Below, piece after piece: positions 1 to 5,472 of a DNA stretch of 5,583 nucleotides. The translations under genes and the position numbers were made by a program. Origin of the DNA: Smithella sp. UBA2180 (GTDB taxonomy: Bacteria; Desulfobacterota; Syntrophia; Syntrophales; Smithellaceae); contig DCVU01000088.1 in the NCBI GenBank assembly GCA_002327415.1, positions 1 to 5,583 on the forward strand, read 5' to 3'. The notes under the pieces were generated by a model. It was not told the origin of the DNA and did no database searches. It saw only the letters and a list, made by a program, of their open reading frames with translations. Numbering within the stretch: position 1 is the stretch's first letter; the number at the start of each line of letters is the position of its first letter.

Positions 1-79
1 CAATAACCAGATCGGTCAGACTAGAGCCAAAAGATGGTTCGATAAGTTTAAGATCGAAATGTTTGAATATTGCCGCCAT
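1..79 (-). CDS. N-terminus of a probable Fic-family protein (partial, runs off the left edge)
   Basis: Only the first 26 codons are in the window, reading MAAIFKHFDLKLIEPSFGSS and then LTDLVI. The ATG (79-77) has AGGA 9 nt upstream, and a strong promoter lies further up at 151-179, so this is a genuine gene start. The phrase 'IEPSFGSSLTDLVIEL'-like resembles, from memory, the N-terminal segment of Fic/DOC-type proteins often encoded between hsdS and hsdR in type I restriction loci. The hsdS tail just upstream on the same strand fits that context. Fic proteins transfer AMP or related groups from nucleotides to target proteins, but the catalytic HPFxxGNG motif would lie outside the window. The family call rests on a short N-terminus and context; that a real gene starts here is much surer. 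Confidence 0.5.
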   Translation of the reverse strand, partial: MAAIFKHFDLKLIEPSFGSSLTDLVI

Positions 80-82
80 TAT

Positions 83-200
83 TTAACATCCTGTCAAGTA
101 ATATTTAACATTACGTAAAAACAACATTTAACATGTCAGCGTTATAAAGCATTATAAACTATAATAATTATGTTGGCAAGCAAATATTAACAATTAACAT
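83..200. repeat. Phased TTAACAT heptamer array (possible operator array)
   Basis: TTAACAT (ATGTTAA on the minus strand) occurs at 83-89, 105-111, 128-134 and 194-200. Start-to-start distances are 22, 23 and 66 bp, close to multiples of two DNA turns. A variant, TTAACAA, is at 187-193. Three copies lie between the inferred transcription start and the start codon of the leftmost gene, and one lies just upstream of its -35. This arrangement suggests binding sites on one face of the helix, though the binding protein is unknown. Confidence 0.5.
151..179 (-). promoter_or_regulatory. Sigma70-type promoter of the leftmost gene
   Basis: On the minus strand TTGCCA (179-174) and TATAAT (156-151) are separated by exactly 17 bp. 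The -10 is perfect and the -35 matches TTGACA at four of six positions. Transcription would begin near 144, giving a leader of about 65 nt before the ATG at 79. The promoter sits inside an array of TTAACAT heptamers. Confidence 0.7.
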
Positions 201-223
201 CTTGTAAACTCCTAGTATACAAG
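201..223. promoter_or_regulatory. 23-bp imperfect palindrome (operator-like)
   Basis: The arms CTTGTA (201-206) and TACAAG (218-223) are perfect inverse complements. The interior continues the symmetry (ACT at 208-210 with AGT at 214-216), so 9 of 11 base pairs match around the centre at 212. It lies about 20 bp upstream of the -35 of the leftward promoter, where an activator or repressor could act. Its sequence is unlike the 19-bp palindromes at 446-483, so a different protein would bind it. Confidence 0.4.
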
Positions 224-240
224 TAAACCATAAACTAAAC

Positions 241-369
241 TCATATTTTCACCCACACTTCGCCGGACATCAGTTTGGGCAGGAGCATATCGCGCAGGCG
301 CGAGAGCGTGCTGATTTGGATTTGATTTGAATAAATTTTCTCAAAGTAATATTGTCCCGTTTTTTTCTT
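241..369 (-). pseudogene. hsdS: 3' remnant of a type I restriction specificity subunit gene (hsdS)
   Basis: On the minus strand an open frame of 42 codons ends in TGA (243-241). It reads QYYFEKIYSNQIQISTLSRL and then RDMLLPKLMSGEVWVKI. The phrase 'L..LRD.LLPKLMSGEV' is the familiar C-terminus of HsdS, the subunit that recognises DNA for type I restriction enzymes. This tail helix belongs to the conserved coiled-coil region that docks onto HsdM. An in-frame stop at 372-370 precedes the fragment and no target-recognition domain follows upstream, so only about the last 40 residues remain. The similarity begins near an AAACGGGACA motif (362-353) that recurs 60 bp away, which may mark the break. 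The HsdS identity is confident; the remnant has no start codon and should be non-functional. Confidence 0.8.
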
Positions 370-422
370 TTATTACCTCGTAAAGTTATTTGGAAAATAC
401 GTTAATTGTACCTGTCCCGTTT
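353..422. repeat. Direct repeat TGTCCCGTTT, two copies 60 bp apart
   Basis: TGTCCCGTTT occurs at 353-362 and 413-422, each followed by a T-rich run. The first copy coincides with the broken end of the hsdS remnant. The second is part of TTGTACCTGTCCCGTTT. GGGACAGG-type sequences are found, from memory, near ends of REP-associated transposon remnants, so this could be a mobile-element scar; no transposase or hairpin supports that here. Confidence 0.35.
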
Positions 423-429
423 ATTTTGC

Positions 430-458
430 TTGACTTTTTCATTGTGTGGTTATATTAA
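430..458 (+). promoter_or_regulatory. Probable promoter of the XRE-ImmA operon
   Basis: TTGACT (430-435) is a good -35. The -10 falls in the TATATTAA stretch: TATATT at 451-456 gives a 15-bp spacer and TATTAA at 453-458 gives 17 bp. It is the only convincing rightward promoter before the ATG at 535. The -10 and the expected start point are covered by the paired palindromes at 446-483, which predicts repression by a bound protein. Confidence 0.5.
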
Positions 459-483
459 TACCACGTGGTTAATATTTTACCAC
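446..483. promoter_or_regulatory. Two abutting 19-bp palindromic operators
   Basis: Two consecutive units share the plan GTGGT-N9-ACCAC: GTGGTTATATTAATACCAC at 446-464 and GTGGTTAATATTTTACCAC at 465-483. The five-base arms are perfect in both and the units touch without a gap. They overlap the -10 and start region of the promoter driving the XRE gene. The inference is cooperative binding of two dimers of that XRE protein, giving autorepression. Confidence 0.7.
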
Positions 484-534
484 GCGTTACTTTTAAACAG
501 AGTTAAAAAACATAAAAAGATAGGGGGAATCTTT

Positions 535-897
535 ATGTATGGAGAATATATCAAAGAAATAAGGCTCAGTAAAGAAATAAGCCTTAGGGAGTTTTGTAAA
601 CTTGCCGAGATGGATGCCAGCAACTGGAGTAAAATCGAACGCGGTTTATTAGCGCCACCACAGGATGAAGAAAAGTTAAAAAAAATTGCGCGTGTTTTAG
701 GTATTAAAATTGGATCTGACTCTTGGAAAGAAATGAAAGATCTGGCCAATATCGGTGCCGGTATTATTCCTGAAGATATCCGTTCGGATGCAGATGTTTT
801 AAAAGCCCTGCCCATGTTCTTTCGCACAATCAGGAGCGATAAACCGACAGCCGAAGAATTGGACAAGCTAATAGATATGATCAAAAAGGAGGGTTGA
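535..897 (+). CDS. XRE-family helix-turn-helix transcriptional regulator
   Basis: This is a 120-residue protein. Residues 5-57 form a Cro/CI-type helix-turn-helix: SLREFCKLAEMDASNWSKIE gives the two central helices, with the recognition helix around 27-34, followed by ERG and the usual final helix KLKKIARVLGI. The C-terminal half (58-120) is not a domain I recognise and could mediate dimerisation or contact with the peptidase. The ATG at 535 was chosen because AGGGGG (522-527) lies 7 nt upstream; a TTG start at 406 would place the promoter and operators inside the gene. It lies directly before an ImmA/IrrE-type peptidase, the arrangement of ImmR-ImmA regulators and of some toxin-antitoxin-like pairs, so it is probably the operon's autorepressor. 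The last codons contain the AGGAGG that serves the next gene. Confidence 0.88.
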   Translation: MYGEYIKEIRLSKEISLREFCKLAEMDASNWSKIERGLLAPPQDEEKLKKIARVLGIKIGSDSWKEMKDLANIGAGIIPEDIRSDADVLKALPMFFRTIRSDKPTAEELDKLIDMIKKEG

Positions 898-903
898 TAC
901 TTG
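887..903 (+). promoter_or_regulatory. Strong ribosome binding site pointing to a TTG start at 901
   Basis: AGGAGG (887-892) lies 8 nt before TTG 901-903 and inside the last codons of the XRE gene, whose stop is at 895-897. The reading frame from 901 gives LEPSEFRCKWIDKK before going out of frame. The weaker AGGTG at 919-923 is 8 nt before the TTG at 932 that opens the main peptidase frame. The stronger site suggests that the ancestral start was 901. Confidence 0.55.
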
Positions 904-931
904 GAACCTAGCGAGTTCAGGTGTAAATGGA

Positions 932-1534
932 TTGATAAAAAAAGACCTCTGGTCTATTGCAGATGATGTTCGCAAAACTTATTGGGCGGAAGGAACCCTG
1001 CCGATCAACATAGAAAAAATTGTTGAATTTCGGCTCGATCTTCTCATTAAACCGAAGCATGGATTATTATCTTCGATAGACATGGATGCTTATCTTGAAA
1101 TGGACTTAACAGCTATTGTTGTTGACTATGACTCTTACATGAATGAGAAAAATGCCAATCGGCTACGCTTTTCATTTGCGCATGAATTGGGTCATTTCTT
1201 CTTGCATAAGGAAGTATTTGCGGCGTTTGATTTAGTTGATCCAGCGGCGTGGAAATATTTCATCCTTAACGTGCCTGAAAATGAATATAGTAATTTTGAG
1301 TGGCAGGCCAATGAATTCGCTGGGCGTTTACTAGTACCGCATTCAAATTTAGTTGATGCAATCACACAGGCTTCTAACATTATTAAAGAGAAGAATCTGA
1401 TAGATTATTTAGAAAATGATCCAGATGCTGTTTTATCAAGTATATCTCCAATGATTTGCAAGCCCTTTGGCGTTTCCGCTGATGTAATAAAAAGGAGAGT
1501 TGAAAGAGAAGGCTTATGGCCGCCTGAATTGTAA
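932..1534 (+). CDS. ImmA/IrrE-type zinc metallopeptidase (probable N-terminal frameshift)
   Basis: From the TTG at 932 the frame encodes 200 residues. HELGH at 84-88, inside RFSFAHELGHFFLHK, is the zinc-binding and catalytic HExxH motif of the COG2856/PF06114 family. EWQANEFAGRLLVP (123-136) supplies the third ligand, by family pattern E123. Such peptidases cleave or inactivate the XRE repressor encoded beside them (ImmA on ImmR, IrrE on DdrO), and pairs of this type can also behave as toxin-antitoxin systems; here the presumed substrate is the upstream XRE protein. The real N-terminus is probably at TTG 901, which has a better ribosome binding site and gives LEPSEFRCKWIDKK. One extra A in the run of seven at 937-943 separates that frame from KKDLWSIADDVRKTYW. 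The short form from 932 retains the whole catalytic part. The family is confident; the exact start is not. Confidence 0.87.
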   Translation: MIKKDLWSIADDVRKTYWAEGTLPINIEKIVEFRLDLLIKPKHGLLSSIDMDAYLEMDLTAIVVDYDSYMNEKNANRLRFSFAHELGHFFLHKEVFAAFDLVDPAAWKYFILNVPENEYSNFEWQANEFAGRLLVPHSNLVDAITQASNIIKEKNLIDYLENDPDAVLSSISPMICKPFGVSADVIKRRVEREGLWPPEL

Positions 1535-1570
1535 TAAACTGTAAAATATAATTAAAGGAGGCGAACCTTT

Positions 1571-1830
1571 ATGGCTAAAAATCCACCCTACGGCGACAAT
1601 CGTAGGCAAGGACAGGTAACGGATCGTTCGCAAACGTATAATCCGTATAATGATCGATGGGTTAAGCGTGATACGGATACCGGCAGATTTATTGTGAAAC
1701 TCCAATTCCGAAAGCGCAGCGTAGCGGAATTGGTAAGTTGAACAATCCCGCAAAGCGGAGGGGGTTCATATCCGTGATTGACCAAAAAGCTGATCATGAT
1801 CCGTTCAAGGGCGTCAGGAAAGAAAAATAA
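1571..1830 (+). pseudogene. Small conserved gene of unknown function, split by an 86-bp insertion
   Basis: An excellent ribosome binding site, AAAGGAGG (1554-1561), lies 9 nt before ATG 1571, only 36 bp after the peptidase gene, so this is the third gene of the operon. The frame reads MAKNPPYGDNRRQGQVTDRS, then QTYNPYNDRWVKRDTDTGRF, then an unrelated 16-residue tail ending at TGA 1741. In another frame, 1780-1830, DQKADHDPFKGVRKEK ends at TAA. Joining the parts after removing 86 bp (1691-1776) gives an uninterrupted protein of about 57 residues ending '..DTGRFIDQKADHDPFKGVRKEK', a continuous hydrophilic basic polypeptide. I recall similar small hypothetical proteins of this form but know no function. 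As it stands, the gene would yield a 56-residue product with a foreign tail. Confidence 0.65.
1691..1780. mobile_element. 86-bp structured insertion with ATTG direct repeats (MITE or REP-like)
   Basis: ATTG at 1691-1694 and 1777-1780 flanks 82 bp that interrupt the small gene; removing one repeat plus the insert restores its frame. The insert holds a perfect 9-bp stem, CCAATTCCG (1702-1710) with CGGAATTGG (1725-1733). A second small hairpin is CCGC-AAA-GCGG (1748-1758). The outer segments can also pair, TGAA (1695-1698) with TTCA (1765-1768), so the whole could fold into a branched structure. It has no coding capacity, as expected of a non-autonomous element moved by a transposase encoded elsewhere. 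I do not recognise its family. Confidence 0.55.
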
Positions 1831-1838
1831 TTGATAGA

Positions 1839-1886
1839 TTCAAATAGGGGTGAAGCCTTAATCACTCCTATTTGAAGAGGCTTCAA
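1839..1886. terminator. Long hairpin with alternative pairings between convergent operons
   Basis: TTCAAATAGGGGTGA (1839-1853) pairs over 15 bp, with one G-U, with TCACTCCTATTTGAA (1862-1876) around an 8-nt loop. TGAAGCCT (1851-1858) also pairs perfectly with AGGCTTCA (1878-1885), and TTGAAG (1872-1877) with CTTCAA (1881-1886); these pairings exclude one another. It follows the last plus-strand stop at 1830 and precedes the end of the minus-strand res gene at 1934, where a shared terminator is expected. No proper T-run follows on either strand, so intrinsic termination is uncertain. Together with AT-rich flanks this accounts for 1831-1933. Confidence 0.5.
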
Positions 1887-1933
1887 TTTAAAACTGGAAT
1901 CCAGAAAATTAAATAGAACTGTCAGCGATTATT

Positions 1934-4552
1934 TCAATCCAAATCGCCGACGCTGGAAACCTGCTTAAATTCTATCTCTTCAAATTCGTTAAAATGCGCA
2001 TGTCCACATTTTATTTTCTGCTTTTCGGATATCCGAAGTTCTTGACCGGCAGACTTTGTTTCGGCGACAAAGTAAACAGTTTTTTCGTTCTTTTTTATTA
2101 GAGCCCAATCAGGATTGTATGTGCCAATAGGCGTGTTGATTTTAAACCAGAACGGAAGTTTGAAATAAAACTCGATGTCATCACGTTCTTCGCAATCTCT
2201 GGCAAAAGCATATTCAACATTGGAATCAAGCGGCACAAAATTGCTGTAGATGGTTTTATCTTTCTTTGTAACTTTAAAAGTAAGCTCATTGACGTGAATG
2301 TCATAGTCTTCAAACAACCGCATTTCATATTCTTTCGCGCCTATCTTTTCATACTTGATTCCTTCTATCATTAATTCTGTCAACACTTCATTAATGGCCG
2401 CAACAGCATTATCGAGAAAGAGCTGAGGATTGATCAATATTTCACCTGCTCTTCCCGACTGTAAAAGAATTGCCAGCACCGTTGAACGTGTCAATTCAGT
2501 TCTTTCCTGTATGTAAAACAAAACATCCGGTATGCGAAACTTTCCTTCAATAGTGATGTTATATGATGCCCGAATGTCGGCTACTATGCCTGTTTTATCG
2601 AAAGCGACAGCAGTCTTCGTCGTTTTAATAATCGCTTTTTTGGTTACGGACATCTGCTTAACTGCTTTAGCCGCTTTTTTGATAAGCTCCTGCGAATCGT
2701 AATCGACTTTATAGGTTGTCTGATATTTTATTTGATCCCAGATGTCTTTAAACTTTTCATCCAGTTCAAAGCCTTTACGATATTTCACGGCAGCCCGCTT
2801 TTGCTTGTTTTTAATTCTGCCCTGGAAAGACACTCCGCAATCTTCTTCAATTTCAGTTTGCAGTTGCCGGGCAAAATCTTCATAAGCCTCGTTGGCAATA
2901 ACCGTGAGCCTGTTGATGTTTGTATCCTGAATGCGCATCCCTTCCTGATTCACTGCCAGCCTTAGTCCCCGGCCTATTTCCTGTCTTTTTTTCAGTTCGG
3001 AATGCGTTTCGTTGAGCGTGCAAATCTGAAAGACATTAGGGTTGTCCCATCCTTCGCGCAATGCGGAATGACTGAAGATAAAACGCAACGGCTCGTTAAT
3101 ATCGAGCAGTCTTTCCTTGTCCTTCATGATTAATTTAAAAGTATCGTCGTCGGCCAGTGAATTGCCTTTTGTGTCGCTCCAGCTCCCTTTCTTATCCTGC
3201 GAAAAGTAGCCGTTGTGGACTTCTTCCACCTGATATGGCAGCAGCCCCTTGTATGAACTTTTGCCGGACATTTCCCTGAATATTTCTTCAAACCAGAGAG
3301 CGAACTTTCCTTTGACCGGATTACCGTCCATGCCATAACTGCGATAGTTGGCCACCCTGTCGATAAAGAAAAGTGAAAGCACCTTGATGCCTTTGTCTTT
3401 AAACTTTTTTTCTTTTAAGAAATGTTCCTCAATCGTCTTTCTTAATTGGACTTTCATCACCTCGTCGGTAAGGCCGCCTTTTGCATCGCCCACAAAAACA
3501 GTTTCACCATTGGCAAGCTCTATGAAACCATCGCTCACGTCAATGCCGTTGATGATGTAACCGCTTTTATAAATGTCGCGTCTGTTGGACAAATCGTATA
3601 AATCGTCGCCAACCTTTGCCGTCACGGTTTTGCGCCTTACGCCGTCATTTGTATTGACGTCTATTTTGATTTTCGCTGATGTTGTTGTTTTTGTCGCTGT
3701 AACCTTTTCCAAAGCGATAAATGCTTCATTAAAATCGTTTTCCGTCACGATGGAATCGACTTCTATTTGCTTGACCAGCCCCAGATCATAAGCTTTCACC
3801 GGATCAAGGCTGTAAACCATATTGTAACGATTGGTATGCGTGGCGGAATAGCGCAGCGTGCAAAGCAGATTAAGGTTGGCGATGGCGTTTTTTCTGATTT
3901 CCGTTTCCATGTTTTGCGGCTCATCCACAATAACAATTGGCTTTGTCATCTGGATGAATTCAACAGGCTTAAGGCCCGTCAGCCGGTCATTGGGTTTATT
4001 GATGATGTTTTCATCCTTGGCGAAGGAATCAATATTGATGACCAGAATCTGAATGTTATTGTTAATAGCGAAGCTTCTCAGATTGGAGACACGCTTGGAA
4101 TCGTAAACATCGAAGTTGACCGGCGTCTTGTCATAAAGATTCTGAAAATGATCATAAGTGATTTCCAGATTTTTCAGCACGCCCTCGCGGATGGCAATGG
4201 AGGGAACAACTATGACGAATTTTTTAAATCCATATTTCTTATTCAGTTCATAGATCGCGCGCAGATAAACATAGGTTTTCCCCGTGCCTGTCTCCATTTC
4301 CACGGAAAAATTCATGCCGTCCAGCTGATTCGAAACGGCAAGGCCGTTGGCCTGTTGCACGGTATTGACATTTTTGAGAATCTGATCATTATCAAGCGTC
4401 AGCCGGTTGCCAATGCCCGCTTCCTGAAAAAGCGGATCGGCAAACAATAGATCCATATCGCTGCGATTTAATGGCTGGCCTTCAAAAATCCCGACGATGG
4501 AATTGATCGCATCGCGTTGGAATTCCTGGTTAGGGTCGAAATGGAGTTTCAC
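1934..4552 (-). CDS. res: Type III restriction enzyme, Res subunit (helicase-nuclease)
   Basis: The 872-residue protein is close to the usual size of Res, which with Mod cleaves DNA carrying unmethylated, inversely oriented sites in an ATP-dependent manner. Superfamily 2 motifs are in order: Walker A METGTGKT (86-93), DEPQ (210-213), SAT (236-238), ALREGWDNP (497-505) and QEIGRGLR (524-531). The C-terminal nuclease shows NPDWALI with D815 and AETK with E831 and K833, the PD-ExK pattern. All key residues are present, so the enzyme should be active. The start is GTG 4552, with AGGTG 9 nt upstream; the frame immediately gives MKLHFDPNQEFQRDAI, typical of Res. It lies 33 bp after dinD in a mod-dinD-res order, so expression presumably comes from a promoter upstream of mod, outside the window. 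Long frames on the opposite strand here are shadows. Confidence 0.95.
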   Translation of the reverse strand: MKLHFDPNQEFQRDAINSIVGIFEGQPLNRSDMDLLFADPLFQEAGIGNRLTLDNDQILKNVNTVQQANGLAVSNQLDGMNFSVEMETGTGKTYVYLRAIYELNKKYGFKKFVIVVPSIAIREGVLKNLEITYDHFQNLYDKTPVNFDVYDSKRVSNLRSFAINNNIQILVINIDSFAKDENIINKPNDRLTGLKPVEFIQMTKPIVIVDEPQNMETEIRKNAIANLNLLCTLRYSATHTNRYNMVYSLDPVKAYDLGLVKQIEVDSIVTENDFNEAFIALEKVTATKTTTSAKIKIDVNTNDGVRRKTVTAKVGDDLYDLSNRRDIYKSGYIINGIDVSDGFIELANGETVFVGDAKGGLTDEVMKVQLRKTIEEHFLKEKKFKDKGIKVLSLFFIDRVANYRSYGMDGNPVKGKFALWFEEIFREMSGKSSYKGLLPYQVEEVHNGYFSQDKKGSWSDTKGNSLADDDTFKLIMKDKERLLDINEPLRFIFSHSALREGWDNPNVFQICTLNETHSELKKRQEIGRGLRLAVNQEGMRIQDTNINRLTVIANEAYEDFARQLQTEIEEDCGVSFQGRIKNKQKRAAVKYRKGFELDEKFKDIWDQIKYQTTYKVDYDSQELIKKAAKAVKQMSVTKKAIIKTTKTAVAFDKTGIVADIRASYNITIEGKFRIPDVLFYIQERTELTRSTVLAILLQSGRAGEILINPQLFLDNAVAAINEVLTELMIEGIKYEKIGAKEYEMRLFEDYDIHVNELTFKVTKKDKTIYSNFVPLDSNVEYAFARDCEERDDIEFYFKLPFWFKINTPIGTYNPDWALIKKNEKTVYFVAETKSAGQELRISEKQKIKCGHAHFNEFEEIEFKQVSSVGDLD

Positions 4553-4585
4553 GGATTTTTACACCTTTTGCATTAAAAAACTTTT

Positions 4586-5461
4586 TTATTTATCTTCGGG
4601 ATTTCCGGTCAATCCCTTGGCGTCTTTATCTTCCAGTTCCAGCTTAGACGACGTGCTCTTTATTCTTTTTTCAACAACTTTTATATGTTCGGCTGGAGAC
4701 AAATGCTCAGGCGGCGTGCCGCCAATGCGTTCAATAGCGTCCCTGACTTCCTTGCCAACACTTTCATGAGTTTTGATGGCAATCCGTTGATCTCTTACTT
4801 TTTCACGCGCTAATTTATCACGCGTCTGGGTCATGCGAAACTGATTGGCGGCAAGTTCGGTTGTGCCCATTCTATCCATCAGATTTTCTTTTTCCGGAAT
4901 TTTTTTGAATCGTTTAATAGCATCGCGTCCCATGCCGCCATACATTCCTTTATATCCGGCATCATGAAAAACGCCGAACATCTTGTCGTTTACCCCTGCT
5001 TCTCGCGCGGCGCCCGAAAGAGCTTTAAATTCTTCTGCGGCATTTTTGCGAAGTTCCAGCCTTTCTAGATCAGCGGCCACAGCGTCTGACATTTCCTGAC
5101 GCCGAGTCTGAATGGCAAAATATTTTTGAGCATTAGCGATTTCCGGTTTTCGGGGATCGCCGTTTTGGGCTATTAAATAACAGGCAAAGCGGGACAAATG
5201 ATAGTCATCAACTAATTGCACCGCGCCCTTTCCCCCTTCGATCGGTTTGCCGGCGCCGGCAAAGTGATGGGAAGGCTCATTACCTGAACTTTTACAAGAC
5301 GTTATCGCTCGCTTGATGGCGTCTTCAAATCGCCGCCATTGCGTATATCCAAGAAGAGGTTGAATTTCCCGCGCGCTCCAATACTCCGCACCATATTCAT
5401 TTATTTTCTTTAGACCTTCAAATGATTTGCTTCCCATGGGCACTAAAGTTTTTTTAGACAT
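4586..5461 (-). CDS. dinD: DinD-family DNA damage-inducible protein
   Basis: The 291-residue product compares with 274 in E. coli DinD. The conserved N-terminal part is clear: EYWSAREIQPLLGY (26-39), WRRFEDAI (42-49), SCKSSGNEPSHHF (55-67) and SRFACYLIAQNGDPRKPEIA (90-109), followed by QKYFAIQTRRQE (112-123), the BRO-N-like DinD signature. The C-terminal half is charged and helical. In E. coli dinD is in the LexA regulon and the protein has been reported to inhibit RecA activities and take apart RecA filaments; that function is carried over here only by homology. ATG 5461 has GAGGAG (5474-5469) 7 nt upstream, overlapping the stop of the preceding gene, so the two are probably translationally coupled. 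No separate promoter or LexA box fits in the 11-nt gap, so damage control, if any, would act on the whole operon. Confidence 0.92.
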   Translation of the reverse strand: MSKKTLVPMGSKSFEGLKKINEYGAEYWSAREIQPLLGYTQWRRFEDAIKRAITSCKSSGNEPSHHFAGAGKPIEGGKGAVQLVDDYHLSRFACYLIAQNGDPRKPEIANAQKYFAIQTRRQEMSDAVAADLERLELRKNAAEEFKALSGAAREAGVNDKMFGVFHDAGYKGMYGGMGRDAIKRFKKIPEKENLMDRMGTTELAANQFRMTQTRDKLAREKVRDQRIAIKTHESVGKEVRDAIERIGGTPPEHLSPAEHIKVVEKRIKSTSSKLELEDKDAKGLTGNPEDK

Positions 5462-5472
5462 GGTTTCGCTCC

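Noticed and set aside
92..97. TTGACA on the minus strand as a -35 element
   Set aside because: Its -10 would fall inside the coding sequence of the leftmost gene, whereas the promoter at 151-179 has a perfect -10 and a 17-bp spacer.
406..534. 43-codon N-terminal extension of the XRE gene from a TTG at 406
   Set aside because: It would put the promoter and both 19-bp operators inside the coding region, has no good ribosome binding site, and its hydrophobic residues do not fit the XRE family. ATG 535 has AGGGGG at proper spacing.
1694..1704. GTGAAACTCCA shared with the start of res (4552-4542, minus strand)
   Set aside because: An 11-base match between two places in 5.6 kb on both strands is expected several times by chance, and the flanks differ.
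1695..1776. Integron attC site
   Set aside because: The size and paired arms are similar, but there is no GTTRRRY core or its complement at the ends, and no cassette array.
3767..4450. 227-codon open frame on the plus strand
   Set aside because: It lies wholly opposite the res gene, which has complete motifs in its own frame, and its translation shows no recognisable domain. The same applies to the other plus-strand frames between 2732 and 4769.
5462..5472. A separate LexA-controlled promoter for dinD
   Set aside because: The gap is only 11 nt and no CTGT-N8-ACAG-type site is seen near it; any such site would have to lie upstream of mod.
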